Shown here: one piece after another, positions 17,017 through 25,959 of the stretch
Numbering within the stretch: the stretch's first letter is position 1
How the letters are laid out: the number at the start of each line of letters is the position of its first letter
NCBI RefSeq assembly: GCF_024055635.1
Contig: NZ_JAMXMB010000036.1
Location: 358,864 to 422,863 of the forward strand
Reading direction: 5' to 3'
Length of the DNA stretch: 64,000 bases
Source of the DNA: Microbacterium yannicii
Lineage (GTDB): Bacteria; Actinomycetota; Actinomycetes; Actinomycetales; Microbacteriaceae
The notes under the pieces: model-generated
Seen by the model: the letters and a program-made list of their open reading frames with translations, nothing else
What the model was told of the DNA's origin: nothing
Databases searched by the model: none
Program-made: the position numbers and the translations under genes

Positions 17017-19149
17017 TCAGGGGAGGGGAACGGTGGCCGCTGCGGGCATCACGTCCGCGACCGGGGCAACGGAAGGATCGGCGCCGGGCGAGGCGGCGAC
17101 GGGTGCCGTGACGAACGCGACCCCCTGCGTCTCGAGCACGACGCGGTCGACGGCGACGCCGGTCTCGGCATCCGTTCCGTCGATCGCGATCTCGACCCGC
17201 GTCTCGCCGTGGTTGATGAGCGTGACGAGGTCGCCGCGGCGTGCTGCCTCGACGCCGGCGGGCAGTCCCTCGACGACAGGACGGACTCCGGATGCCGCCA
17301 CCACCGTCGCCACGACCGCGCCGAGTGCATCACCGGCGCTGCCGGTTGCAGGCCCGCCGCTCACCGGGACGCTCGCGACGTACCAGGCTTCACCCGCGCC
17401 GTAGCGGTGACGGGTGAGGGCGGGTGATCCTGCGCGGGGGCCCGAGTCGAATGCTGCGACGACGTCAGCGCCGGTCGCGTGGACGTGCTCTGCCACCAGG
17501 CGGCTCCGGTACACGGCGCCGTCGAGTCCGAAGGTCACCGTGCCCTCCGCTGCGGCGCGGCGCGCCGCCAGCACGGCGTCGGGGCTGAGCGCACCCACAC
17601 CGGCGGCGCCCGCCGCCGAGCCCGCCAGCGCGCCGAAGTCCTCGAAGCGCAGGCCGAGCACGGGGCCGAGCTGCGTCAGGAATCCGCCGTCGCGGAAGTG
17701 GTCGTGCTCGTCGACGATGTCGGTGAACGGACCGGTGAGGAGCGTGCCGCCGTCGTGGACGAAGCGGGCGAGCGCCGCGGCGCCGTCGTCGCGGAGGAGA
17801 TAGAGGGCCGGGGCGACCACCAGGCGATACGTGTCGTCGACCTCTTCGGGGCCCACGATGTCGACCTGGATGTTGCGGGCGTGGAACGCGCCGTACCACT
17901 CGAGCACGAGGGCGAGATAGTCGACCTCGGTCGGGTGGTCCCGCTCCTCGACGGCCCACCAGTTCTCCCAGTCGAAGACGAGGGCGACCTGGGCGTCGCG
18001 GCCGGGCGCCGGCAGCTCCGGCAGCGCCGCCAGGCGTGCGCCGAGCTCGGTCACCGCGTCCCAGGTGCGGGTGTCGGTGCCGGCGTGGGGGAGCATCGCC
18101 GAGTGGAACTTCTCGCTGCCCGCGCGGGACTGCCGCCACTGGAAGAACATGATGCCGTCGGCGCCGCGCGCGATGGACTGCGCGGTCTCCGCCACCAGCG
18201 CCCCGGGCAGCTTGCCGGCATTCGCGGGGCGCCAGTTGACGGCATCCGTCGCCTGCTCCCACAGCAGCCACGGCACGCCGGGCTTGAGCGAGCGGATCAG
18301 GTCGCGCTGGAACGCCGCGTCGCGCACGCGGTGCGGGTTCGCGGGATCGGGGTAGCAGTCGTCGGCGATGACGTCCATGAACGGCGCCCACCGGCGGTAG
18401 TCCGCGGGCTTGAAGGGGCCCATGAAGTTCGTCGTGATCGGCTGCGTGGCACCGGCCTCGAGCAGGATCTCCCGCTCCATCAGGTAGCACTCGAGCAGCA
18501 TGTCGCTCGTGAAGCGCCGCCAGTCGAGCATCGACGACGGGTTGTGGCTGTACGGGGCGAGCCGCGGCGGGAAGATCTCGTCGAACGCGCCGTACCGCTG
18601 CGACCAGAAGCTGGTGCCCCACGCGTCGTTCAGCGCGTCGACGGTGGTGTACCGCTTCTCGAGCCATTCGCGGTACGCGTCGCGCGCGGCATCCGAGAAG
18701 TCCATCCACAGGTGGCAGCCGAACTCGTTGCCCACGTGCCACATGACGACGCCCGGGTGGTGGGCGTAGCGCTCGCCGAGGCGTCGCACCAGCTCGCCGG
18801 CCAGGCGGCGGTAGATCGGCGACGACGGCGCGAAGTGCTGGCGGCTCCCCGGCCAGTACGACGCGCCCGACTCATCGGCCGGAAGCGTCTCGGGGTAGCG
18901 GGCGCTCACCCACGGCGGGGGAGAGGCGGTGGCGGTCGCGAGGTTCACGGCGATGCCGCCTGCGTGGAGCTTCTCGATCACGGTGTCGAGCCAGGCGAAG
19001 TCCCACACGTCCTCGGCGGGCTGGATGCGCGACCAGGCGAAGATGCCGAGGCTCACGATGTTGACACCGGCCTCCTGCATGAGGCGCACGTCGTCGTCCC
19101 ATACCTCTTCGGGCCACTGGTCGGGGTTGTAGTCGGCGCCGTACAGCAC
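17017..19149 (-). CDS. Beta-galactosidase (GH42)
   Basis: This 710-residue enzyme is a family 42 beta-galactosidase, which removes beta-linked galactose from short oligosaccharides such as galactan fragments. It begins MLYGADYNPDQWPEEVW, the typical GH42 entry, from a GTG start preceded by CCAGGAG. The acid/base is Glu142 in HVGNEFG and the nucleophile Glu298 in LLWEQATD. A trimerisation (Rossmann-like) domain and small C-terminal beta domain follow. It lacks a signal peptide. It resembles the second GH42 of the window (44981-47044) in organisation but is clearly divergent in sequence. Its place between a membrane protein and a binding protein gene ties it to the galactoside importer. Confidence 0.93.
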   Translation of the reverse strand: MLYGADYNPDQWPEEVWDDDVRLMQEAGVNIVSLGIFAWSRIQPAEDVWDFAWLDTVIEKLHAGGIAVNLATATASPPPWVSARYPETLPADESGASYWPGSRQHFAPSSPIYRRLAGELVRRLGERYAHHPGVVMWHVGNEFGCHLWMDFSDAARDAYREWLEKRYTTVDALNDAWGTSFWSQRYGAFDEIFPPRLAPYSHNPSSMLDWRRFTSDMLLECYLMEREILLEAGATQPITTNFMGPFKPADYRRWAPFMDVIADDCYPDPANPHRVRDAAFQRDLIRSLKPGVPWLLWEQATDAVNWRPANAGKLPGALVAETAQSIARGADGIMFFQWRQSRAGSEKFHSAMLPHAGTDTRTWDAVTELGARLAALPELPAPGRDAQVALVFDWENWWAVEERDHPTEVDYLALVLEWYGAFHARNIQVDIVGPEEVDDTYRLVVAPALYLLRDDGAAALARFVHDGGTLLTGPFTDIVDEHDHFRDGGFLTQLGPVLGLRFEDFGALAGSAAGAAGVGALSPDAVLAARRAAAEGTVTFGLDGAVYRSRLVAEHVHATGADVVAAFDSGPRAGSPALTRHRYGAGEAWYVASVPVSGGPATGSAGDALGAVVATVVAASGVRPVVEGLPAGVEAARRGDLVTLINHGETRVEIAIDGTDAETGVAVDRVVLETQGVAFVTAPVAASPGADPSVAPVADVMPAAATVPLP

Positions 19150-19207
19150 GTCGAGCTCCTGGTTCTGTCGTCGGTGGCAGGTGAGCGTGTGGTCTATCGG
19201 GAGCGGA

Positions 19208-19855
19208 TCAGCGCCGGCCGCGGCGTGCCGGGATCGCCATCACCGCGAAGGCCGCGCAGCCGAGCCCGGCGACGATCAGCGGTGTCAGCATCCACGTCAC
19301 GACGACGACGAGCACGGCCGCCGCGGCGAGGTACAGGGCGCCGATCGGGTCGGACGTGAGGGACGACGGGATGCCGTGGACCGCCGCCCGCCAGCCGCGT
19401 TCCGGCGTCCACGCGCCACAGGCGAGGAGCAGTGCGACGGCCGCGGTGAGCAGGCCGGCCCAGCCGATCACGGCCACCACGGGCCCGCCGGGCAGGGCGC
19501 CCGAGTTCGCCAGGTCGATGTCGAGCAGCAGCAGGATCGCCAGCGCGACGCTCGCGACGCCGACCACGATGCCGCCGGGCAGGGCCGTCCACCAGTCCCG
19601 CCAGAACGTCTTGGCATGGGACTGCTCGGCGTCGACATAGCGGCGGAGATGGCGGATGCCGGCGGCCAGTGCTGCGGGGAGGGTGACGACGAGGATGCCG
19701 GCGACGGTGACGAGCAGCCCGGTCAGGAGCACCTCGCCGAACAGTGCGAAGGCGCCCTTCGCGCCGGGATAGCGGGCCGGGTCGCGCTCCTCGAGCGTGG
19801 GTCCGCTCCCGGATGCGTCCGCGCGGCGCGCGGCGCGGAGTTCTCTGCGGCTCAT
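19208..19855 (-). CDS. Small membrane protein, YesL/DUF624-like
   Basis: This protein of about 215 residues has a basic N-terminus (MSRRELRAARR), then four to five hydrophobic segments. The first spans GEVLLTGLLVTVAGILVVTLPAALAAGIRHL, and others lie around residues 95-120, 130-150 and 180-210. The TLPAALAAG stretch followed by a polar loop resembles the YesL/DUF624 pattern in which a membrane span ends in a small-residue motif. These proteins often accompany LplB/YtcP-type importers, but their role is not established. I start at the ATG at 19855; an ATG four codons upstream sits too close to AGAAGG. It lies between the permease and GH42 genes, same strand. Confidence 0.6.
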   Translation of the reverse strand: MSRRELRAARRADASGSGPTLEERDPARYPGAKGAFALFGEVLLTGLLVTVAGILVVTLPAALAAGIRHLRRYVDAEQSHAKTFWRDWWTALPGGIVVGVASVALAILLLLDIDLANSGALPGGPVVAVIGWAGLLTAAVALLLACGAWTPERGWRAAVHGIPSSLTSDPIGALYLAAAAVLVVVVTWMLTPLIVAGLGCAAFAVMAIPARRGRR

Positions 19856-19929
19856 GTGCGGCGGCATCCCTTCTCGTCTGTCGGTTCTCGTCTTGCGGCG
19901 GTGTCGGCTGGCGTGGGGCGGGTCGCGAC

Positions 19930-20856
19930 TCAGCCCTTGAGGCCCTGGGTGGCGACGCCGTCGACGAGGAAGCGCTGGAAGACGAGGAAGAACAGCAGGA
20001 CCGGGAGCAGTGCGACGAAGCTCGCGGTGACGGTCGCGCCGTAGTCCGCACCGCCGGAGGACGCGTCGTTGTAGAGGCGCAGGGCGATCGGCAGCGGGTA
20101 GTTCTCGGGGCTCGTCAGGTAGAGGAGCGGTCCGAGGAAGTCGTTCCACGCCCAGATGAACGCGAAGATCGAGCACGTGATGAGCGCCGGCTTGATGAGC
20201 GGGAGCATGATCGACCAGAAGATGCGGATGTGCCCGGCGCCGTCGATGCGCGCGGCTTCGTCCATGTCGCGCGGCATCTGGCGGATGAACTGCACCAGCA
20301 GGAAGACGAAGAACGCCTCCGTCGCCAGGAACTTGGGCAGGATCAGCGGGATGAAGGTGTCGACCCAGCCGAGGTTGTTGAAGAGGATGTACTGCGGGAT
20401 GATCACGACGTGGAACGGCAGCAGCAGCGTGCCGATCATCGCCGCGAACAGGATGCCGAGGCCCTTGAACTGGATGCGGGCGAAGGCGTAGGCCGCCAGT
20501 GACGACGAGATCAGGACGCCGACCACCGAGGAGGCCGCGATGATGAAGCTGTTCAGGAAGAACCGCCACATCGGCACGCCGGCGATGCCGTCGGCGACCT
20601 TGAGGTAGTTGGCGAACGTGGGGTTCTCGGGGATCAGCCCGGGGTTCTGACCGAATTCGCTGTTCGGCTTGAAGGTCGACAGGAACAGCCACAGCAGCGG
20701 ATAGAGCACGATCGCGGTGACGGCGATGAGCACGATGAACCAGATCACCGTCTGCCACGTCTTGCGCTTCACGCGCCGGCGGGGGGTGGTCGGAGCGGTG
20801 TCGAGCTGGTGCTCGAGGGTCTCGATGGCGGGTTCGCCGAAGCTGGTGGAGCTCAT
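19930..20856 (-). CDS. Sugar ABC transporter permease (MalG/UgpE type)
   Basis: This 308-residue permease has about six membrane segments after a polar N-terminal region of 35 residues. The EAA loop reads EAARIDGAGHIRIFW with ..MLPLIKP following, and the C-terminus ends GVATQGLKG, as in MalG-like subunits. Its ATG overlaps the stop of the partner permease (ATGA). With that partner and the binding protein at 21927 it forms an importer whose order binding protein, permease, permease is usual for CUT1 systems. No ATPase gene is nearby. Confidence 0.9.
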   Translation of the reverse strand: MSSTSFGEPAIETLEHQLDTAPTTPRRRVKRKTWQTVIWFIVLIAVTAIVLYPLLWLFLSTFKPNSEFGQNPGLIPENPTFANYLKVADGIAGVPMWRFFLNSFIIAASSVVGVLISSSLAAYAFARIQFKGLGILFAAMIGTLLLPFHVVIIPQYILFNNLGWVDTFIPLILPKFLATEAFFVFLLVQFIRQMPRDMDEAARIDGAGHIRIFWSIMLPLIKPALITCSIFAFIWAWNDFLGPLLYLTSPENYPLPIALRLYNDASSGGADYGATVTASFVALLPVLLFFLVFQRFLVDGVATQGLKG

Positions 20857-21851
20857 CGGTTGTCTCCCGAGTAGTGGACCCAGCTGCGCTGGGTGCGGAA
20901 CAGGATCAGGGCGATGACGGCGACGACGATCAGCAGCACCCAGGCGATGGCGGCGGCATAGCCCATCTGCCCGTCGCTGAAGCCGCGCTTGTACATGTAC
21001 ACGGTCACGAAGTTCGTCATACCGGCCGGGCCGCCGGTGCCGTTGCTGATGATGTAGGCGGCCGCGAACACCTGGAACGCGCCGATCAGACCGAGCAGCA
21101 GGTTGAAGAAGATCACCGGACTGAGCATCGGCAGCGTGACCGCGCGGAACCGGTGCCATGCCCCGGCGCCGTCCATCTCGGCGGCCTCGTACAGCTCCTT
21201 GGGGATCTGCTTGAGACCGGCGAGGAAGATGACCATCGTCGCGCCGAACTGCCAGACGTGCAGCAGGATCATCATCGGCAGGACCAGCGCCGGGTTGCCC
21301 ACCCAGCCGCCCAGGTCGATGCCGAAGAACGAGAGGCCGGAGTCGACCGGGCCGTCACTGGCGAACATCGCCCGCCACACGATCGCCACGCTGACGGATC
21401 CGCCGATCAGGGACGGCGCATAGAAGGACGAGCGGAAGAACGCGGCACCGCGATCGCGGTAGTTCAGGAGCATCGCCACGCCCAGCGCGGCGGCCAGGGT
21501 GATCGGCGTGCCGACGATCACGTAGACCAGGGTGATCTGCGCGGACTGGATGAACGCCGGATCGTTCGTGAACATTCGGATGTAGTTGTCCAGGCCGATC
21601 CACTTCGGCGGCGAGAAGATGTTGTAGCTCGTGAAGGACAGGTACAGCGAATACGCCATCGGGATCAGCGTCAGCCCGAAGAATCCGACAAGCCACGGGA
21701 TCAGGAAGCCGTAGCCGGCCAGGTTCTCGCGCACCGCGCGGCCGCGTGCGCCGGGACGCGCCAGCGGGCCTTCGGGACGGCCCCGCCGCAGCAACGATCG
21801 ACGCGACGACTTCTCACCGGTGACGATCACACGGGTAGCAGTTGTACTCAC
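20853..21851 (-). CDS. Sugar ABC transporter permease (MalF/UgpA type)
   Basis: This 332-residue permease starts at a GTG with GGAAG upstream. A long basic tail (residues 1-42, rich in Arg) precedes the first span, GYGFLIPWLVGFFGLTLIPM. The EAA loop reads EAAEMDGAGAWHRFR followed by VTLPMLSP. The protein forms the membrane channel together with the product of the overlapping downstream gene. The binding protein gene lies 75 bases upstream on the same strand. Confidence 0.9.
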   Translation of the reverse strand: MSTTATRVIVTGEKSSRRSLLRRGRPEGPLARPGARGRAVRENLAGYGFLIPWLVGFFGLTLIPMAYSLYLSFTSYNIFSPPKWIGLDNYIRMFTNDPAFIQSAQITLVYVIVGTPITLAAALGVAMLLNYRDRGAAFFRSSFYAPSLIGGSVSVAIVWRAMFASDGPVDSGLSFFGIDLGGWVGNPALVLPMMILLHVWQFGATMVIFLAGLKQIPKELYEAAEMDGAGAWHRFRAVTLPMLSPVIFFNLLLGLIGAFQVFAAAYIISNGTGGPAGMTNFVTVYMYKRGFSDGQMGYAAAIAWVLLIVVAVIALILFRTQRSWVHYSGDNR

Positions 21852-21926
21852 GAGAACACTTCCAATGCACGAAGGAGGGTCGAGGGGTCCCGGTCCGGGC
21901 GCTTGCGCACCCGGACCGGGGGAACG

Positions 21927-23228
21927 TCACTGGTTGAGGACGACGTCCATCTCGGAGAAGAACTGATCGACGGCGTCATCGACCGACATCGTGCCGAAGC
22001 CGAGCTCCTTGCCGATCTCGAGGAACTTCTGCTCGAGAGTGCCGTAGCCGTTGATCGGGACGGGCGGGGCGTCGCCCAGGCGGTCCGAGATCGATGCCTC
22101 GTAGTCCTTGATCTGCTGGCTGATCGGGTCGAGGTTCGCGGCCTCGAGCGCCGTCTCCGACGCGGGCAGGCCCCGGTTGGTGCCGAAGATCTCGCCCGAC
22201 TCCGGGCTGTTGATGAGGAAGTTCACCAGGGTGGCCGCGGCCTCGGGGTGCTTGGTCTTGGCGGAGACCGCCTCGAGCATGGACGGCTTCAGATACAGAT
22301 CCTTGGCGCCCTCCTCGGTGACCGGCGGCGCGATGAGGTTCAGCTCGGTGAAGCCCTCGCCGAGGTTCGCGAGGTAGCCGGCGCCGAAGTTGTCCCAGGT
22401 CAGCTCGCTCGCGGTGAGGCCGGCGTCGAAGCCGGACAGGGGCAGCAGCTCCTCCGCCTTCTGCGCGGGGAGGCCGATGCCGTCGCGCGTCGCGTCACCC
22501 TGCTCCCAGAACTCCTTCAGGTCGTCCTTGGTGAAGTTCGCCTCGCCGTCCTCGGTGAAGAGGTCCTCGCCCTTCGCGCGCTGCTGCACTTCGAAGTTCT
22601 GGATGCGCCCGGTGTAGTCGGTGCCGCCGTAGATCGCCCCGCCGCTGGCGTCGGTGATCTCGCCCATCCAGTCGGTGTAGTCCTCCCAGTCGCCGCCGGC
22701 GAAGTCGTCGACGCCGGCTTCTTCGAGCAGCTTGGGGTTGGTGTACAGGCCCCACGCATTCGTCGATGTCGGGATGGCGGTCGTCTTGTCGTCGACGACG
22801 CCGATGCTGAGGATGTTCTCCGGCAGCGGGTCCGTCTCGATGATGCCGCCCAGGTACGGGTCGAGGTCCAGCAGCAGCCCGTTCTCGGAGTACTGGCGCA
22901 GGTACGAGTAGTCGAACTGCATGACGTCCGGCAGCCCGCCGCCCGCCGCCTCGGTCTGCCGCTTCTCCCAGTACTCGGGGAAGGCGAGGAACGACGTGTT
23001 GACCGTGATGTTCGGGTACTCCTCGTTGAAGGCCTCGATCACCTGGTTGTACAGGTCGGCCCGCACGTCGTTGCCCCAGAACGACATGTTGAGGGTGACC
23101 TTCTCGTCCGGGTCGAACGTGGGGGTCCCGCCGGGGGTCTCGCTGCTCCCGCCGGCGCAGCCGGCGAGCACCAGGGCGGCGCCGGCCGCGATCGCGGCTG
23201 TGGCGAGTGCCCGCTTCTTGCTGAACAT
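21927..23228 (-). CDS. Sugar ABC transporter substrate-binding lipoprotein (paralogue 2)
   Basis: This 433-residue lipoprotein begins MFSKKRALATAAIAAG and has the lipobox LAGC. A very strong AAGGAGG precedes the ATG by seven bases. The mature protein has the fold-1 sugar-binding pattern (FWGNDVRADLYNQVIEAFNEEYP, PDVMQFDYSYLRQY). It is a full-length paralogue of the product at 15694-16977; I judge the identity by eye at around half. It heads the minus-strand galactoside operon that continues through two permeases, a membrane protein, GH42, paralogue 1 and GH35. The 414-base region upstream holds a cluster of operator-like palindromes. Confidence 0.92.
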   Translation of the reverse strand: MFSKKRALATAAIAAGAALVLAGCAGGSSETPGGTPTFDPDEKVTLNMSFWGNDVRADLYNQVIEAFNEEYPNITVNTSFLAFPEYWEKRQTEAAGGGLPDVMQFDYSYLRQYSENGLLLDLDPYLGGIIETDPLPENILSIGVVDDKTTAIPTSTNAWGLYTNPKLLEEAGVDDFAGGDWEDYTDWMGEITDASGGAIYGGTDYTGRIQNFEVQQRAKGEDLFTEDGEANFTKDDLKEFWEQGDATRDGIGLPAQKAEELLPLSGFDAGLTASELTWDNFGAGYLANLGEGFTELNLIAPPVTEEGAKDLYLKPSMLEAVSAKTKHPEAAATLVNFLINSPESGEIFGTNRGLPASETALEAANLDPISQQIKDYEASISDRLGDAPPVPINGYGTLEQKFLEIGKELGFGTMSVDDAVDQFFSEMDVVLNQ

Positions 23229-23327
23229 CCTTGTCCTCCTTAGGAACGTCTGCGTTCGCTGTCCGCGTGCAGACCTACGTCGTCTGGGTGTGCGGGTGGG
23301 CGCATCCGGGTCTGGGTGATGTGTGCT

Positions 23328-23606
23328 GGAAAGCGCTTGCCCGCTACGGTACCCGCTCTAAAAACGTTTCGCAAGGCATCCTCTCGACGAATTAGAACGA
23401 TTCAGTAACGAGGAGACCGCGCATTCGAGATCGGAGGGGTGTCGAATGCCGCTGTCGGCCTTCCACCGCGCGGCGCCGATGTCCGCGTGGGCTGCGAAAC
23501 GTTTCTGAGATTTGCATGAGACGTTTCACTTTCGGGCGGTGAACGAGTTGACTCCGCCAGGGGAGGCGGTTACGTTACTCGTGGCTCGGGCGGGAAAACG
23601 TATTCC
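23328..23606. promoter_or_regulatory. Cluster of LacI-type operators between divergent operons
   Basis: The 414-base gap 23229-23642 has no gene but holds five CG-centred palindromes: GGAAAGCGCTTGCC at 23328-23341, AAACGTTT at 23362-23369, GAAACGTTTC at 23496-23505, GAGACGTTTC at 23518-23527 and GGAAAACGTATTCC at 23593-23606. The first lies nearest the galactoside operon and the last sits 37 bases before the YesL start. Several sites of two types suggest control of both divergent operons by more than one LacI-family protein, or by looping (inference). Confidence 0.65.
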
Positions 23607-23642
23607 GGCACGAGCGCTCTCGCCCACAACGATGGAGATGTG

Positions 23643-24302
23643 ATGACGAACTCTGCGTCAGCCATGCCGACGTGGGCCCTCCGTGCCCACGCCGTCTTCG
23701 AGTGGGTGTGGTGGATGGCGTACGTGAACGTGCTCTGGTGGGTGTTCGTCCTCGCCGGCGGTGTGGTCTTCGGGATCGTCCCCTCGAGCACCGCCGCCGC
23801 CGACCTGACACGGCGCCGCCTGCGCGGCGACGTGTTCCCGGTGGCACGGAGCTTCGCCACCGCGTGGCGCCGCGATCTGCGGACGTCGAACCTCGCGCTC
23901 GGTCTCGGATTCCTCGTGACCGGGATGCTGGCGGTCGGCGTCGCCGGCCAGCTCGCGGCCGGCGCCATCGGCTCGGCGCTCGGCATCTCGACGATCGTCG
24001 CGCTGGTCGCAGCGTTCGCCATCACCGCGGTCTCGGTCCCGCTGTACGTCCACTACGAGCTGCCGCTCGGCGCCTACCTCGTGACGGCCAGCCGGTGGGC
24101 GATGCGAAACATCCTCCATGTGGTCCTGCTGGTCCTGGGTGCCGTCGCGATCGCGGGCGTCGCCAGCATCCTTCCCGGAGTCGCCCCGTTCCTGACGGTG
24201 GGCGCGTGGCTGACCCTCAGCACGGCCCTGTGCATCGCCTTCTTCACTGCCAACGACCGTGCTCTCGCTGAGCGTGCCGCCGCGGCATCCCCGTCTTCCT
24301 GA
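23643..24302 (+). CDS. YesL/DUF624 family membrane protein
   Basis: This 219-residue protein has about five hydrophobic segments. Its early region (VNVLWWVFVLAGGVVFGIVPSSTAAADLTRRRLRGD) matches the DUF624/YesL pattern, where the first spans are followed by a P.ST.A motif and a basic loop. The family is named after YesL of the Bacillus rhamnogalacturonan cluster; its biochemical role is unknown, though it sits beside oligosaccharide importers. I chose the ATG at 23643, five bases after GGAG, over the adjacent GTG. It heads the plus-strand operon that carries the rhamnogalacturonan-type importer and lyase, 50 bases before the binding protein gene. Confidence 0.8.
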   Translation: MTNSASAMPTWALRAHAVFEWVWWMAYVNVLWWVFVLAGGVVFGIVPSSTAAADLTRRRLRGDVFPVARSFATAWRRDLRTSNLALGLGFLVTGMLAVGVAGQLAAGAIGSALGISTIVALVAAFAITAVSVPLYVHYELPLGAYLVTASRWAMRNILHVVLLVLGAVAIAGVASILPGVAPFLTVGAWLTLSTALCIAFFTANDRALAERAAAASPSS

Positions 24303-24352
24303 TCCTTTCCGTCCCCAGAGAACAGTCCCCACCGAACGAAGGAGTTCCCGTC

Positions 24353-25900
24353 ATGAACCACAGCAAGCCACTCGTCGGCCTCGGCATCGCCGTCGTCGCC
24401 GCCCTCGCCCTCACCGGCTGCTCCGGAGGCGGTTCCGGCGACGATGAGGCGAAGGGCACGGAGGCCGCGAAGCTCAAGAGCCTCTCGATCATGGCGCCGT
24501 ACCTCGTGACCAACGCGCCCGAGGCCGACAACGAGATCGAGAAGGCCGTCGAGGACGTCATCGGCGTCGACCTCGACATGACCTGGGTGCCGAACTCGTC
24601 GTACGGCGACAAGGTCAACATCACACTCGCCGGCGGTGACCTGCCGCAGGTCATGGTGATCCAGGGCAAGGACCCGGGCTTCGTGCGCAACGCGGAGGCG
24701 GGGGCGTTCTGGGATCTCACCGACTACCTCGCCGACTACCCCAATCTCAAGACGACGTTCCCCGAGGTCCAGAAGGCGTCCAGCGTCAACGGCAAGGTCT
24801 ACGGCGTGTTCCGCGCCCGCGACGTGATCCGCGAAGCGGTGCTCATCCGCAAGGACTGGCTCGAGAACCTCGGGCTCGAGATTCCGAAGACCACGGCCGA
24901 CCTCGAGAAGGTCGCCAAGGCGTTCACCGAGGACGACCCCGACGGCAACGGCGCCGACGACACGTACGGCCTCATCATCCCCAAGTGGCCGGGCACGATC
25001 GGCACCAACAGCCCGTGGGACGCGATCGAGACCTGGTACGGCGCCGGCAACCGCTGGACCGAGCGCGACGGCGAGCTGGTGCCCAACTTCACCACCGACG
25101 AATGGCTCGATGCGGTGAAGTTCGAGCGGAAGCTGGTCGAGGAGGGCGTCGTGAACCCCGACTACGCGACGTTCGACTCGGCGAAGTGGAACGAGCCGTT
25201 CCTCAACGGCCAGGGCGGCATCATCCTCGACGTGCACTCGCGCGCCGCCGTGCTGATGAACCTCTTCAAGCAGTCCGACCCCGAGAACTTCGACGCCTAC
25301 GTCGATGTCACCGGCAACCTGGAAGGCCCCGACGGCGAAGTGCACGCGCTGCCGACCACCGGCTACAGCGGGTTCCTCGCCATCCCGAAGTCCAGCGTCA
25401 AGACCGAGGCGGACCTCCGGGGCGTGCTCGAGGTGCTGAACAAGCTGAACTCGGAAGAGGCAGGCCCGATCCTCAACAACGGCATCGAGGGCGAGACCTA
25501 CACGCTCGACGGCGATCTGGCCGTGGCAGTCGACGACGCGCCGCAGGCGCTCAAGGACACGTCGGCGAGCTACGCCCAGCTCGGCACCAACGTGACCGGA
25601 TTCCAGGGCTACCTGCCCAAGCAGGCGTCCGACTACGAGCAGGAGATGTACGACAAGCGCAAGCAGATCGAGGCCGACGACCTCAAGGTCGCCGAATTCG
25701 ACCCGTCGGCGCCGTACGTGTCGCAGACCTACATCTCGAAGGGCGCGCAGCTCGACACCATCGTGGCCGACGCGCGCATCCAGTACATCGCCGGTCAGAT
25801 CGACCTCGACGGGCTGAAGGACGCGATCGAGCTGTGGCGTTCCAGCGGTGGCGATGACGTCATCGACGAGATCAACGAGCTGGCTGACGCCGACAAGTGA
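24353..25900 (+). CDS. Substrate-binding lipoprotein, LplA/YtcQ type
   Basis: This 515-residue lipoprotein has a signal peptide ending in LTGC and a Gly/Ser-rich linker. Its length and segments such as GGDLPQVMVIQG, YGVFRARDV, IRKDWLENLGLEIPKT and DDPDGNGADDTYGL place it in the larger (about 500-residue) family that pairs with LplB and YtcP-type permeases. These systems import oligosaccharides from pectin-like polymers in Bacillus. The DxDGNGxDDTYG loop looks like the calcium-binding loop of this group. GAAGGAG precedes the start. The permease genes follow immediately. The ligand is probably an unsaturated or native rhamnogalacturonan oligosaccharide, judged from the lyase gene downstream. 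Confidence 0.9.
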   Translation: MNHSKPLVGLGIAVVAALALTGCSGGGSGDDEAKGTEAAKLKSLSIMAPYLVTNAPEADNEIEKAVEDVIGVDLDMTWVPNSSYGDKVNITLAGGDLPQVMVIQGKDPGFVRNAEAGAFWDLTDYLADYPNLKTTFPEVQKASSVNGKVYGVFRARDVIREAVLIRKDWLENLGLEIPKTTADLEKVAKAFTEDDPDGNGADDTYGLIIPKWPGTIGTNSPWDAIETWYGAGNRWTERDGELVPNFTTDEWLDAVKFERKLVEEGVVNPDYATFDSAKWNEPFLNGQGGIILDVHSRAAVLMNLFKQSDPENFDAYVDVTGNLEGPDGEVHALPTTGYSGFLAIPKSSVKTEADLRGVLEVLNKLNSEEAGPILNNGIEGETYTLDGDLAVAVDDAPQALKDTSASYAQLGTNVTGFQGYLPKQASDYEQEMYDKRKQIEADDLKVAEFDPSAPYVSQTYISKGAQLDTIVADARIQYIAGQIDLDGLKDAIELWRSSGGDDVIDEINELADADK

Positions 25901-25959
25901 TCGATGGATGCCGGGGCGGCGGGTCCGCCGTCGCCCCGGCGCCCTGAGAGGTTCCTGCC

